This document shows, one piece after another, positions 10,599-25,900 of a stretch of 64,000 nt of DNA. The position numbers were made by a program, and so were the translations under genes. Each line of letters starts with the position of its first letter. The first letter of the stretch is position 1. A model generated the notes under the pieces. That model was not told the origin of the DNA. It was given only the letters and a program-made list of their open reading frames with translations, and made no database searches. Origin of the DNA: Protula sp. h YS-2021 (taxonomy: Eukaryota > Annelida > Polychaeta > Sabellida > Serpulidae); NCBI GenBank assembly GCA_949752745.1, contig OX457034.1:29493544-29557543 (forward strand). The letters are read 5' to 3'.

Positions 10599-13500
10599 AA
10601 ACCTTTGTAACCATATACATCCTTCATGTTACCAGTTACCAATACAAATATATGTAATGTAAGAAGCTACTAAATTTCAACTTACAATTTAGATGTTTTC
10701 AACATTTTATTTACAGTAGACTTTGTAAACCTAAATAATTAAAATGTACTTCTATTTCCAGCCGAGTGTGAGATGTGAGAAATAATTCTGGGGTTACGGT
10801 ATATACCGCCAACAACTGGAAAAATAAAAATAAATCAAGGGGTAATGTCATTGAATGTGTGATTTGTTTTAAGAACTACAAAAAATTGTATGTATTCCAT
10901 AGGTAAAAATTGTAATTTATTTCTGCATACAAACAATATGTATTTGCACCAATTATCAACTCTAAAGAAATCAGGTATTACACATATACCACCGACAAAA
11001 ATGAAAATCCTGTGACTTTCTCAGTGAATTTGTGATATGGTTCAAGAGTTAGAAAGGAATGTATGTATACCTTTAGTAAAATTTGAACTTTATTTCTGGA
11101 TACAAGCAATCGGTAGCTGCAACAAGTATCAACAGAAACAAATCACCAGAAAACATTGATGTAAAAATTCAAAGGTCCAGTACATAATACGGCATATCCT
11201 CGTCTCGGACATTTGTCGTTGTCATGTATCTGCGCCGTATGTCGAATTATGCTGACACAGTTGACGCCCCACTCTAGCGCTATTACTCTTATATTTATGA
11301 CTTCCTTAAAATCTAAGCGGTTATTGTTGCAAGATCAAAGATTTCAATTTAGTTCGTTCGTTGCATAGACTGCACATCCTAGCTTTTATTTTAGTGTTAA
11401 TGCATGTTTAACTGGCCAGTCGTTAACTGGTCAACCGTCAATGATGGATAATGGATTTACAGACATGTCTTGTTATATTTTCCATGTTGATCAAACCAAC
11501 ACAGGTTAAACAAGACCCAAACAGTCTGAGAAATCTGATAGATTCACAGCAGGTTATATACAATTCCAGTGACATTGAAAAATGGTGTGTAAAATTACTG
11601 ATAGAGAATTGAATTGGATAGAGCATTGGTTCGGTAAGCCGAAGGTCCCGAGTTCGACTCCAGCTCGGGGCGGCATGCAGGGAATTGACATTTGCTCAAA
11701 TTGCCTTGGCTAAGCAAATACAGTAGATAAGATCACCTATGAAGGAATTTAAAGTTGACGCCCACTTAGCGTTTCAGCCATCCCTTAAAAAACATTTTAG
11801 AAAGAAGTTAGTTTGGGCATCGTCCAATGACTTTCTTTATTTGAGTTGCCAAAGTCAATAAAATTATTTATTTTTAAACGATCAAAAGTTTCAGGGAGTG
11901 AACTCTGTAAAAAAAAAAAAAAAAAAAAAAAAAAACATAGGTTTTGCCTGTAACACTTTGGTCCCTTTTTATTCTATATTGATATTGAATGTTTCAAGTC
12001 AAACCGTAAACAAGAAGAAAAAAGTGTAAGCAACGCCTGTTTTGAAAGATTTACAATGCAGCAATAAATGTTGCAATCACTCACTTTTTCCCACACCACA
12101 ATCCAATTCAGATGGGAAGGTATGTAGTTTATAAACAGGCTCGAGCATCCATACAGATAGTGCTGTGCAGGTTATGGCAGTAATACAGTTGGCTGAAAGT
12201 TGGCTCGGGAGTGCGAGGGCGTAAGCGTTCCGGTGTTCTTCGGGACCCGGTGGATCGAGCTGGAACTCGGCTGTAGAAAGGCGAAAGGCGGCGTAAAACC
12301 CGCCCGGTATGCCGAAGCCCCGCCACTGACCAATGCACACTGTGGTTGATCATTGACGGTGGCTGGGGTGGCCGTATATACGTCAGGCTTCTGGCAGCAA
12401 GCCATAATATATATCCTGCACTGCACGCTTCACTTTTTGTTTTTTTTTACCTTTGATTATGTTTTATTTTATCCAAGAGGTAGGTTATTGTTTCTACTTC
12501 ATACAAAACTTATGCAAGATTTAATCATATTTTATTGCTGGTGCATGCACATAGAAGGCTCTAGAATATGCACAACAGTATTCCACACTCCTCTAGTATC
12601 GCTTGTTCAATGCTCTTTCAATCCAACTGGACAATCAAAAGCTGTGCGTCTCACACTTCTTGATCTCTCTCACACTGCTTGATCTCTTCAATCATGGCAT
12701 TCTACCTACGTCAGTTGCAGAGTTACTTCGGGATTGAAGGCACAGAGTACGATCGTTGTACCTTACTAAGATCGAGGATGTATATTCAGACACCGTAATA
12801 TCATACTGAATTTTACTTCAGGTTTTAAACAAATATTAAGTAGTCTTAAAACTGTTTGATTTTACATACACCGTTTATAAGAGAATGACATTGAAGCATT
12901 AACTTTGGCCATTTTTCTATCTTAAACCATTTCAAAGAGAATAAAATACTCAGACAAAAGTACAGATGCTCAATAATCTTTCAGATCAAGGCAGATCGAT
13001 GAACTTTCTAAAATACATAAACCTATTTTATTGCTAAACATTAAAATATCTGCAATAAAGAAAATTTTAATGGTTATAAAAGTAAGATTGTAATGTGTGG
13101 ATAAGTTTGTACAGTGTAGCTAAAGTGAAAAGGTGGTAGTAGAATTTGCAAAGTGGGGATACCTGCTTGACCTCTTCCGAGGATCATAATTTTAAAACTG
13201 ATCTATGTGAAAATAAAAGAAGAAAGTTAATTTTCCTTGGAAAATAATAAAAAGTCAAATATATTGTACTTGCGATTGAAGAAAAATGGGCACGGTTGGG
13301 GAGAGAAAGAGCAAAGGAAGACGGATGTATGTAAATGTCTTGAGTAATAATGTGAAATAGTGAAAGTGGTTAATTTGGTGGACAGGTTAAATTTTGAAAG
13401 TGGAATATCTTTAAAAGTATTGGTGATAGAGAGACGGGGATTTGACGAGGTGATATGGCGAATATGAATTATGTATGATCCAGTAGTGTTTTTAGGCCAT

Positions 13501-13697
13501 TCTGAGCCCTTTAAATTGCACTTTTACAAAGGCAAAGTTTTCTACAGGCGAGTGTTAAATGAATGGTTTTAAGAACAGCGAGATAGTTTTTTTATAAATA
13601 GATTTGTCTATTTCTTAGTGATTGGATGAATGATCAGATCAGTCCTGGAAAAAACTTCACAATAACTATGTAACTGTTTGATATATTTTGTTAAAGT
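10599..13697 (+). repeat. Unit 5, L form (3099 bp)
   Basis: A-tract 27, T-runs 9 and 5. It is the middle member of the units 4-6 AATTGTATG run, and by eye differs from unit 6 nowhere and from unit 4 only by one A in the tract. Confidence 0.97.
11598..11935 (+). mobile_element. SINE-like element, unit 5
   Basis: Uninterrupted A27 tail at 11909-11935; head as in unit 2. Confidence 0.6.
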
Positions 13698-16600
13698 AAA
13701 CCTTTGTAACCATATACATCCTTCATGTTACCAGTTACCAATACAAATATATGTAATGTAAGAAGCTACTAAATTTCAACTTACAATTTAGATGTTTTCA
13801 ACATTTTATTTACAGTAGACTTTGTAAACCTAAATAATTAAAATGTACTTCTATTTCCAGCCGAGTGTGAGATGTGAGAAATAATTCTGGGGTTACGGTA
13901 TATACCGCCAACAACTGGAAAAATAAAAATAAATCAAGGGGTAATGTCATTGAATGTGTGATTTGTTTTAAGAACTACAAAAAATTGTATGTATTCCATA
14001 GGTAAAAATTGTAATTTATTTCTGCATACAAACAATATGTATTTGCACCAATTATCAACTCTAAAGAAATCAGGTATTACACATATACCACCGACAAAAA
14101 TGAAAATCCTGTGACTTTCTCAGTGAATTTGTGATATGGTTCAAGAGTTAGAAAGGAATGTATGTATACCTTTAGTAAAATTTGAACTTTATTTCTGGAT
14201 ACAAGCAATCGGTAGCTGCAACAAGTATCAACAGAAACAAATCACCAGAAAACATTGATGTAAAAATTCAAAGGTCCAGTACATAATACGGCATATCCTC
14301 GTCTCGGACATTTGTCGTTGTCATGTATCTGCGCCGTATGTCGAATTATGCTGACACAGTTGACGCCCCACTCTAGCGCTATTACTCTTATATTTATGAC
14401 TTCCTTAAAATCTAAGCGGTTATTGTTGCAAGATCAAAGATTTCAATTTAGTTCGTTCGTTGCATAGACTGCACATCCTAGCTTTTATTTTAGTGTTAAT
14501 GCATGTTTAACTGGCCAGTCGTTAACTGGTCAACCGTCAATGATGGATAATGGATTTACAGACATGTCTTGTTATATTTTCCATGTTGATCAAACCAACA
14601 CAGGTTAAACAAGACCCAAACAGTCTGAGAAATCTGATAGATTCACAGCAGGTTATATACAATTCCAGTGACATTGAAAAATGGTGTGTAAAATTACTGA
14701 TAGAGAATTGAATTGGATAGAGCATTGGTTCGGTAAGCCGAAGGTCCCGAGTTCGACTCCAGCTCGGGGCGGCATGCAGGGAATTGACATTTGCTCAAAT
14801 TGCCTTGGCTAAGCAAATACAGTAGATAAGATCACCTATGAAGGAATTTAAAGTTGACGCCCACTTAGCGTTTCAGCCATCCCTTAAAAAACATTTTAGA
14901 AAGAAGTTAGTTTGGGCATCGTCCAATGACTTTCTTTATTTGAGTTGCCAAAGTCAATAAAATTATTTATTTTTAAACGATCAAAAGTTTCAGGGAGTGA
15001 ACTCTGTAAAAAAAAAAAAAAAAAAAAAAAAAAACATAGGTTTTGCCTGTAACACTTTGGTCCCTTTTTATTCTATATTGATATTGAATGTTTCAAGTCA
15101 AACCGTAAACAAGAAGAAAAAAGTGTAAGCAACGCCTGTTTTGAAAGATTTACAATGCAGCAATAAATGTTGCAATCACTCACTTTTTCCCACACCACAA
15201 TCCAATTCAGATGGGAAGGTATGTAGTTTATAAACAGGCTCGAGCATCCATACAGATAGTGCTGTGCAGGTTATGGCAGTAATACAGTTGGCTGAAAGTT
15301 GGCTCGGGAGTGCGAGGGCGTAAGCGTTCCGGTGTTCTTCGGGACCCGGTGGATCGAGCTGGAACTCGGCTGTAGAAAGGCGAAAGGCGGCGTAAAACCC
15401 GCCCGGTATGCCGAAGCCCCGCCACTGACCAATGCACACTGTGGTTGATCATTGACGGTGGCTGGGGTGGCCGTATATACGTCAGGCTTCTGGCAGCAAG
15501 CCATAATATATATCCTGCACTGCACGCTTCACTTTTTGTTTTTTTTTACCTTTGATTATGTTTTATTTTATCCAAGAGGTAGGTTATTGTTTCTACTTCA
15601 TACAAAACTTATGCAAGATTTAATCATATTTTATTGCTGGTGCATGCACATAGAAGGCTCTAGAATATGCACAACAGTATTCCACACTCCTCTAGTATCG
15701 CTTGTTCAATGCTCTTTCAATCCAACTGGACAATCAAAAGCTGTGCGTCTCACACTTCTTGATCTCTCTCACACTGCTTGATCTCTTCAATCATGGCATT
15801 CTACCTACGTCAGTTGCAGAGTTACTTCGGGATTGAAGGCACAGAGTACGATCGTTGTACCTTACTAAGATCGAGGATGTATATTCAGACACCGTAATAT
15901 CATACTGAATTTTACTTCAGGTTTTAAACAAATATTAAGTAGTCTTAAAACTGTTTGATTTTACATACACCGTTTATAAGAGAATGACATTGAAGCATTA
16001 ACTTTGGCCATTTTTCTATCTTAAACCATTTCAAAGAGAATAAAATACTCAGACAAAAGTACAGATGCTCAATAATCTTTCAGATCAAGGCAGATCGATG
16101 AACTTTCTAAAATACATAAACCTATTTTATTGCTAAACATTAAAATATCTGCAATAAAGAAAATTTTAATGGTTATAAAAGTAAGATTGTAATGTGTGGA
16201 TAAGTTTGTACAGTGTAGCTAAAGTGAAAAGGTGGTAGTAGAATTTGCAAAGTGGGGATACCTGCTTGACCTCTTCCGAGGATCATAATTTTAAAACTGA
16301 TCTATGTGAAAATAAAAGAAGAAAGTTAATTTTCCTTGGAAAATAATAAAAAGTCAAATATATTGTACTTGCGATTGAAGAAAAATGGGCACGGTTGGGG
16401 AGAGAAAGAGCAAAGGAAGACGGATGTATGTAAATGTCTTGAGTAATAATGTGAAATAGTGAAAGTGGTTAATTTGGTGGACAGGTTAAATTTTGAAAGT
16501 GGAATATCTTTAAAAGTATTGGTGATAGAGAGACGGGGATTTGACGAGGTGATATGGCGAATATGAATTATGTATGATCCAGTAGTGTTTTTAGGCCATT

Positions 16601-16796
16601 CTGAGCCCTTTAAATTGCACTTTTACAAAGGCAAAGTTTTCTACAGGCGAGTGTTAAATGAATGGTTTTAAGAACAGCGAGATAGTTTTTTTATAAATAG
16701 ATTTGTCTATTTCTTAGTGATTGGATGAATGATCAGATCAGTCCTGGAAAAAACTTCACAATAACTATGTAACTGTTTGATATATTTTGTTAAAGT
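13698..16796 (+). repeat. Unit 6, L form (3099 bp)
   Basis: A-tract 27, T-runs 9 and 5. It is the last unit carrying the AATTGTATG variant, the GGACAGG variant and, among L units, the G in the terminal T-run. Confidence 0.97.
14697..15034 (+). mobile_element. SINE-like element, unit 6
   Basis: Uninterrupted A27 tail at 15008-15034; head as in unit 2. Confidence 0.6.
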
Positions 16797-19700
16797 AAAC
16801 CTTTGTAACCATATACATCCTTCATGTTACCAGTTACCAATACAAATATATGTAATGTAAGAAGCTACTAAATTTCAACTTACAATTTAGATGTTTTCAA
16901 CATTTTATTTACAGTAGACTTTGTAAACCTAAATAATTAAAATGTACTTCTATTTCCAGCCGAGTGTGAGATGTGAGAAATAATTCTGGGGTTACGGTAT
17001 ATACCGCCAACAACTGGAAAAATAAAAATAAATCAAGGGGTAATGTCATTGAATGTGTGATTTGTTTTAAGAACTACAAAAAGATGTATATATTCCATAG
17101 GTAAAAATTGTAATTTATTTCTGCATACAAACAATATGTATTTGCACCAATTATCAACTCTAAAGAAATCAGGTATTACACATATACCACCGACAAAAAT
17201 GAAAATCCTGTGACTTTCTCAGTGAATTTGTGATATGGTTCAAGAGTTAGAAAGGAATGTATGTATACCTTTAGTAAAATTTGAACTTTATTTCTGGATA
17301 CAAGCAATCGGTAGCTGCAACAAGTATCAACAGAAACAAATCACCAGAAAACATTGATGTAAAAATTCAAAGGTCCAGTACATAATACGGCATATCCTCG
17401 TCTCGGACATTTGTCGTTGTCATGTATCTGCGCCGTATGTCGAATTATGCTGACACAGTTGACGCCCCACTCTAGCGCTATTACTCTTATATTTATGACT
17501 TCCTTAAAATCTAAGCGGTTATTGTTGCAAGATCAAAGATTTCAATTTAGTTCGTTCGTTGCATAGACTGCACATCCTAGCTTTTATTTTAGTGTTAATG
17601 CATGTTTAACTGGCCAGTCGTTAACTGGTCAACCGTCAATGATGGATAATGGATTTACAGACATGTCTTGTTATATTTTCCATGTTGATCAAACCAACAC
17701 AGGTTAAACAAGACCCAAACAGTCTGAGAAATCTGATAGATTCACAGCAGGTTATATACAATTCCAGTGACATTGAAAAATGGTGTGTAAAATTACTGAT
17801 AGAGAATTGAATTGGATAGAGCATTGGTTCGGTAAGCCGAAGGTCCCGAGTTCGACTCCAGCTCGGGGCGGCATGCAGGGAATTGACATTTGCTCAAATT
17901 GCCTTGGCTAAGCAAATACAGTAGATAAGATCACCTATGAAGGAATTTAAAGTTGACGCCCACTTAGCGTTTCAGCCATCCCTTAAAAAACATTTTAGAA
18001 AGAAGTTAGTTTGGGCATCGTCCAATGACTTTCTTTATTTGAGTTGCCAAAGTCAATAAAATTATTTATTTTTAAACGATCAAAAGTTTCAGGGAGTGAA
18101 CTCTGTAAAAAAAACAAAAAAAAAAAAAAAAAAACATAGGTTTTGCCTGTAACACTTTGGTCCCTTTTTATTCTATATTGATATTGAATGTTTCAAGTCA
18201 AACCGTAAACAAGAAGAAAAAAGTGTAAGCAACGCCTGTTTTGAAAGATTTACAATGCAGCAATAAATGTTGCAATCACTCACTTTTTCCCACACCACAA
18301 TCCAATTCAGATGGGAAGGTATGTAGTTTATAAACAGGCTCGAGCATCCATACAGATAGTGCTGTGCAGGTTATGGCAGTAATACAGTTGGCTGAAAGTT
18401 GGCTCGGGAGTGCGAGGGCGTAAGCGTTCCGGTGTTCTTCGGGACCCGGTGGATCGAGCTGGAACTCGGCTGTAGAAAGGCGAAAGGCGGCGTAAAACCC
18501 GCCCGGTATGCCGAAGCCCCGCCACTGACCAATGCACACTGTGGTTGATCATTGACGGTGGCTGGGGTGGCCGTATATACGTCAGGCTTCTGGCAGCAAG
18601 CCATAATATATATCCTGCACTGCACGCTTCACTTTTTGTTTTTTTTTACCTTTGATTATGTTTTATTTTATCCAAGAGGTAGGTTATTGTTTCTACTTCA
18701 TACAAAACTTATGCAAGATTTAATCATATTTTATTGCTGGTGCATGCACATAGAAGGCTCTAGAATATGCACAACAGTATTCCACACTCCTCTAGTATCG
18801 CTTGTTCAATGCTCTTTCAATCCAACTGGACAATCAAAAGCTGTGCGTCTCACACTTCTTGATCTCTCTCACACTGCTTGATCTCTTCAATCATGGCATT
18901 CTACCTACGTCAGTTGCAGAGTTACTTCGGGATTGAAGGCACAGAGTACGATCGTTGTACCTTACTAAGATCGAGGATGTATATTCAGACACCGTAATAT
19001 CATACTGAATTTTACTTCAGGTTTTAAACAAATATTAAGTAGTCTTAAAACTGTTTGATTTTACATACACCGTTTATAAGAGAATGACATTGAAGCATTA
19101 ACTTTGGCCATTTTTCTATCTTAAACCATTTCAAAGAGAATAAAATACTCAGACAAAAGTACAGATGCTCAATAATCTTTCAGATCAAGGCAGATCGATG
19201 AACTTTCTAAAATACATAAACCTATTTTATTGCTAAACATTAAAATATCTGCAATAAAGAAAATTTTAATGGTTATAAAAGTAAGATTGTAATGTGTGGA
19301 TAAGTTTGTACAGTGTAGCTAAAGTGAAAAGGTGGTAGTAGAATTTGCAAAGTGGGGATACCTGCTTGACCTCTTCCGAGGATCATAATTTTAAAACTGA
19401 TCTATGTGAAAATAAAAGAAGAAAGTTAATTTTCCTTGGAAAATAATAAAAAGTCAAATATATTGTACTTGCGATTGAAGAAAAATGGGCACGGTTGGGG
19501 AGAGAAAGAGCAAAGGAAGACGGATGTATGTAAATGTCTTGAGTAATAATGTGAAATAGTGAAAGTGGTTAATTTGGTGGATAGGTTAAATTTTGAAAGT
19601 GGAATATCTTTAAAAGTATTGGTGATAGAGAGACGGGGATTTGACGAGGTGATATGGCGAATATGAATTATGTATGATCCAGTAGTGTTTTTAGGCCATT

Positions 19701-19896
19701 CTGAGCCCTTTAAATTGCACTTTTACAAAGGCAAAGTTTTCTACAGGCGAGTGTTAAATGAATGGTTTTAAGAACAGCGAGATAGTTTTTTTATAAATAG
19801 ATTTGTCTATTTCTTAGTGATTGGATGAATGATCAGATCAGTCCTGGAAAAAACTTCACAATAACTATGTAACTGTTTGATATATTTTTTTAAAGT
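16797..19896 (+). repeat. Unit 7, L form (3100 bp)
   Basis: The A-tract is 28 long with a C at 18115; T-runs 9 and 5. It has GATGTATATATT near 17083, shared only with unit 8. It still has GAGAGAAAGAG and GAAGACGG like units 3-6, but has switched to GGATAGG and a plain terminal T-run, so it looks like a transition unit. Confidence 0.97.
17796..18134 (+). mobile_element. SINE-like element, unit 7
   Basis: The tail is A8-C-A19 at 18107-18134. The C after eight A bases recurs in unit 10, three units away. Confidence 0.6.
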
Positions 19897-21203
19897 AAAC
19901 CTTTGTAACCATATACATCCTTCATGTTACCAGTTACCAATACAAATATATGTAATGTAAGAAGCTACTAAATTTCAACTTACAATTTAGATGTTTTCAA
20001 CATTTTATTTACAGTAGACTTTGTAAACCTAAATAATTAAAATGTACTTCTATTTCCAGCCGAGTGTGAGATGTGAGAAATAATTCTGGGGTTACGGTAT
20101 ATACCGCCAACAACTGGAAAAATAAAAATAAATCAAGGGGTAATGTCATTGAATGTGTGATTTGTTTTAAGAACTACAAAAAGATGTATATATTCCATAG
20201 GTAAAAATTGTAATTTATTTCTGCATACAAACAATATGTATTTGCACCAATTATCAACTCTAAAGAAATCAGGTATTACACATATACCACCGACAAAAAT
20301 GAAAATCCTGTGACTTTCTCAGTGAATTTGTGATATGGTTCAAGAGTTAGAAAGGAATGTATGTATACCTTTAGTAAAATTTGAACTTTATTTCTGGATA
20401 CAAGCAATCGGTAGCTGCAACAAGTATCAACAGAAACAAATCACCAGAAAACATTGATGTAAAAATTCAAAGGTCCAGTACATAATACGGCATATCCTCG
20501 TCTCGGACATTTGTCGTTGTCATGTATCTGCGCCGTATGTCGAATTATGCTGACACAGTTGACGCCCCACTCTAGCGCTATTACTCTTATATTTATGACT
20601 TCCTTAAAATCTAAGCGGTTATTGTTGCAAGATCAAAGATTTCAATTTAGTTCGTTCGTTGCATAGACTGCACATCCTAGCTTTTATTTTAGTGTTAATG
20701 CATGTTTAACTGGCCAGTCGTTAACTGGTCAACCGTCAATGATGGATAATGGATTTACAGACATGTCTTGTTATATTTTCCATGTTGATCAAACCAACAC
20801 AGGTTAAACAAGACCCAAACAGTCTGAGAAATCTGATAGATTCACAGCAGGTTATATACAATTCCAGTGACATTGAAAAATGGTGTGTAAAATTACTGAT
20901 AGAGAATTGAATTGGATAGAGCATTGGTTCGGTAAGCCGAAGGTCCCGAGTTCGACTCCAGCTCGGGGCGGCATGCAGGGAATTGACATTTGCTCAAATT
21001 GCCTTGGCTAAGCAAATACAGTAGATAAGATCACCTATGAAGGAATTTAAAGTTGACGCCCACTTAGCGTTTCAGCCATCCCTTAAAAAACATTTTAGAA
21101 AGAAGTTAGTTTGGGCATCGTCCAATGACTTTCTTTATTTGAGTTGCCAAAGTCAATAAAATTATTTATTTTTAAACGATCAAAAGTTTCAGGGAGTGAA
21201 CTC

Positions 21204-21235
<32 letters not shown>

Positions 21236-22997
21236 CATAGGTTTTGCCTGTAACACTTTGGTCCCTTTTTATTCTATATTGATATTGAATGTTTCAAGTC
21301 AAACCGTAAACAAGAAGAAAAAAGTGTAAGCAACGCCTGTTTTGAAAGATTTACAATGCAGCAATAAATGTTGCAATCACTCACTTTTTCCCACACCACA
21401 ATCCAATTCAGATGGGAAGGTATGTAGTTTATAAACAGGCTCGAGCATCCATACAGATAGTGCTGTGCAGGTTATGGCAGTAATACAGTTGGCTGAAAGT
21501 TGGCTCGGGAGTGCGAGGGCGTAAGCGTTCCGGTGTTCTTCGGGACCCGGTGGATCGAGCTGGAACTCGGCTGTAGAAAGGCGAAAGGCGGCGTAAAACC
21601 CGCCCGGTATGCCGAAGCCCCGCCACTGACCAATGCACACTGTGGTTGATCATTGACGGTGGCTGGGGTGGCCGTATATACGTCAGGCTTCTGGCAGCAA
21701 GCCATAATATATATCCTGCACTGCACGCTTCACTTTTTGTTTTTTTTTACCTTTGATTATGTTTTATTTTATCCAAGAGGTAGGTTATTGTTTCTACTTC
21801 ATACAAAACTTATGCAAGATTTAATCATATTTTATTGCTGGTGCATGCACATAGAAGGCTCTAGAATATGCACAACAGTATTCCACACTCCTCTAGTATC
21901 GCTTGTTCAATGCTCTTTCAATCCAACTGGACAATCAAAAGCTGTGCGTCTCACACTTCTTGATCTCTCTCACACTGCTTGATCTCTTCAATCATGGCAT
22001 TCTACCTACGTCAGTTGCAGAGTTACTTCGGGATTGAAGGCACAGAGTACGATCGTTGTACCTTACTAAGATCGAGGATGTATATTCAGACACCGTAATA
22101 TCATACTGAATTTTACTTCAGGTTTTAAACAAATATTAAGTAGTCTTAAAACTGTTTGATTTTACATACACCGTTTATAAGAGAATGACATTGAAGCATT
22201 AACTTTGGCCATTTTTCTATCTTAAACCATTTCAAAGAGAATAAAATACTCAGACAAAAGTACAGATGCTCAATAATCTTTCAGATCAAGGCAGATCGAT
22301 GAACTTTCTAAAATACATAAACCTATTTTATTGCTAAACATTAAAATATCTGCAATAAAGAAAATTTTAATGGTTATAAAAGTAAGATTGTAATGTGTGG
22401 ATAAGTTTGTACAGTGTAGCTAAAGTGAAAAGGTGGTAGTAGAATTTGCAAAGTGGGGATACCTGCTTGACCTCTTCCGAGGATCATAATTTTAAAACTG
22501 ATCTATGTGAAAATAAAAGAAGAAAGTTAATTTTCCTTGGAAAATAATAAAAAGTCAAATATATTGTACTTGCGATTGAAGAAAAATGGGCACGGTTGGG
22601 GAGAGGAAGAGCAAAGGAAGATGGATGTATGTAAATGTCTTGAGTAATAATGTGAAATAGTGAAAGTGGTTAATTTGGTGGATAGGTTAAATTTTGAAAG
22701 TGGAATATCTTTAAAAGTATTGGTGATAGAGAGACGGGGATTTGACGAGGTGATATGGCGAATATGAATTATGTATGATCCAGTAGTGTTTTTAGGCCAT
22801 TCTGAGCCCTTTAAATTGCACTTTTACAAAGGCAAAGTTTTCTACAGGCGAGTGTTAAATGAATGGTTTTAAGAACAGCGAGATAGTTTTTTTATAAATA
22901 GATTTGTCTATTTCTTAGTGATTGGATGAATGATCAGATCAGTCCTGGAAAAAACTTCACAATAACTATGTAACTGTTTGATATATTTTTTTAAAGT
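19897..22997 (+). repeat. Unit 8, L form (3101 bp, longest)
   Basis: A-tract 29, T-runs 9 and 5. It shares TATATATT with unit 7 on the left, but has GAGAGGAAGAG and GAAGATGG on the right, as in units 10-14. It is the last unit with the 5-base second T-run. Confidence 0.97.
20896..21235 (+). mobile_element. SINE-like element, unit 8
   Basis: It has the longest tail in the window, uninterrupted A29 at 21207-21235. Confidence 0.6.
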
Positions 22998-25900
22998 AAA
23001 CCTTTGTAACCATATACATCCTTCATGTTACCAGTTACCAATACAAATATATGTAATGTAAGAAGCTACTAAATTTCAACTTACAATTTAGATGTTTTCA
23101 ACATTTTATTTACAGTAGACTTTGTAAACCTAAATAATTAAAATGTACTTCTATTTCCAGCCGAGTGTGAGATGTGAGAAATAATTCTGGGGTTACGGTA
23201 TATACCGCCAACAACTGGAAAAATAAAAATAAATCAAGGGGTAATGTCATTGAATGTGTGATTTGTTTTAAGAACTACAAAAAGATGTATGTATTCCATA
23301 GGTAAAAATTGTAATTTATTTCTGCATACAAACAATATGTATTTGCACCAATTATCAACTCTAAAGAAATCAGGTATTACACATATACCACCGACAAAAA
23401 TGAAAATCCTGTGACTTTCTCAGTGAATTTGTGATATGGTTCAAGAGTTAGAAAGGAATGTATGTATACCTTTAGTAAAATTTGAACTTTATTTCTGGAT
23501 ACAAGCAATCGGTAGCTGCAACAAGTATCAACAGAAACAAATCACCAGAAAACATTGATGTAAAAATTCAAAGGTCCAGTACATAATACGGCATATCCTC
23601 GTCTCGGACATTTGTCGTTGTCATGTATCTGCGCCGTATGTCGAATTATGCTGACACAGTTGACGCCCCACTCTAGCGCTATTACTCTTATATTTATGAC
23701 TTCCTTAAAATCTAAGCGGTTATTGTTGCAAGATCAAAGATTTCAATTTAGTTCGTTCGTTGCATAGACTGCACATCCTAGCTTTTATTTTAGTGTTAAT
23801 GCATGTTTAACTGGCCAGTCGTTAACTGGTCAACCGTCAATGATGGATAATGGATTTACAGACATGTCTTGTTATATTTTCCATGTTGATCAAACCAACA
23901 CAGGTTAAACAAGACCCAAACAGTCTGAGAAATCTGATAGATTCACAGCAGGTTATATACAATTCCAGTGACATTGAAAAATGGTGTGTAAAATTACTGA
24001 TAGAGAATTGAATTGGATAGAGCATTGGTTCGGTAAGCCGAAGGTCCCGAGTTCGACTCCAGCTCGGGGCGGCATGCAGGGAATTGACATTTGCTCAAAT
24101 TGCCTTGGCTAAGCAAATACAGTAGATAAGATCACCTATGAAGGAATTTAAAGTTGACGCCCACTTAGCGTTTCAGCCATCCCTTAAAAAACATTTTAGA
24201 AAGAAGTTAGTTTGGGCATCGTCCAATGACTTTCTTTATTTGAGTTGCCAAAGTCAATAAAATTATTTATTTTTAAACGATCAAAAGTTTCAGGGAGTGA
24301 ACTCTGTAAAAAAAAAAAAAAAAAAAAAAAAAACATAGGTTTTGCCTGTAACACTTTGGTCCCTTTTTATTCTATATTGATATTGAATGTTTCAAGTCAA
24401 ACCGTAAACAAGAAGAAAAAAGTGTAAGCAACGCCTGTTTTGAAAGATTTACAATGCAGCAATAAATGTTGCAATCACTCACTTTTTCCCACACCACAAT
24501 CCAATTCAGATGGGAAGGTATGTAGTTTATAAACAGGCTCGAGCATCCATACAGATAGTGCTGTGCAGGTTATGGCAGTAATACAGTTGGCTGAAAGTTG
24601 GCTCGGGAGTGCGAGGGCGTAAGCGTTCCGGTGTTCTTCGGGACCCGGTGGATCGAGCTGGAACTCGGCTGTAGAAAGGCGAAAGGCGGCGTAAAACCCG
24701 CCCGGTATGCCGAAGCCCCGCCACTGACCAATGCACACTGTGGTTGATCATTGACGGTGGCTGGGGTGGCCGTATATACGTCAGGCTTCTGGCAGCAAGC
24801 CATAATATATATCCTGCACTGCACGCTTCACTTTTTGTTTTTTTTTACCTTTGATTATGTTTTATTTTATCCAAGAGGTAGGTTATTGTTTCTACTTCAT
24901 ACAAAACTTATGCAAGATTTAATCATATTTTATTGCTGGTGCATGCACATAGAAGGCTCTAGAATATGCACAACAGTATTCCACACTCCTCTAGTATCGC
25001 TTGTTCAATGCTCTTTCAATCCAACTGGACAATCAAAAGCTGTGCGTCTCACACTTCTTGATCTCTCTCACACTGCTTGATCTCTTCAATCATGGCATTC
25101 TACCTACGTCAGTTGCAGAGTTACTTCGGGATTGAAGGCACAGAGTACGATCGTTGTACCTTACTAAGATCGAGGATGTATATTCAGACACCGTAATATC
25201 ATACTGAATTTTACTTCAGGTTTTAAACAAATATTAAGTAGTCTTAAAACTGTTTGATTTTACATACACCGTTTATAAGAGAATGACATTGAAGCATTAA
25301 CTTTGGCCATTTTTTCTATCTTAAACCATTTCAAAGAGAATAAAATACTCAGACAAAAGTACAGATGCTCAATAATCTTTCAGATCAAGGCAGATCGATG
25401 AACTTTCTAAAATACATAAACCTATTTTATTGCTAAACATTAAAATATCTGCAATAAAGAAAATTTTAATGGTTATAAAAGTAAGATTGTAATGTGTGGA
25501 TAAGTTTGTACAGTGTAGCTAAAGTGAAAAGGTGGTAGTAGAATTTGCAAAGTGGGGATACCTGCTTGACCTCTTCCGAGGATCATAATTTTAAAACTGA
25601 TCTATGTGAAAATAAAAGAAGAAAGTTAATTTTCCTTGGAAAATAATAAAAAGTCAAATATATTGTACTTGCGATTGAAGAAAAATGGGCACGGTTGGGG
25701 AGAGGAAGAGCAAAGGAATATGGATGTATGTAAATGTCTTGAGTAATAATGTGAAATAGTGAAAGTGGTTAATTTGGTGGATAGGTTAAATTTTGAAAGT
25801 GGAATATCTTTAAAAGTATTGGTGATAGAGAGACGGGGATTTGACGAGGTGATATGGCGAATATGAATTATGTATGATCCAGTAGTGTTTTTAGGCCATT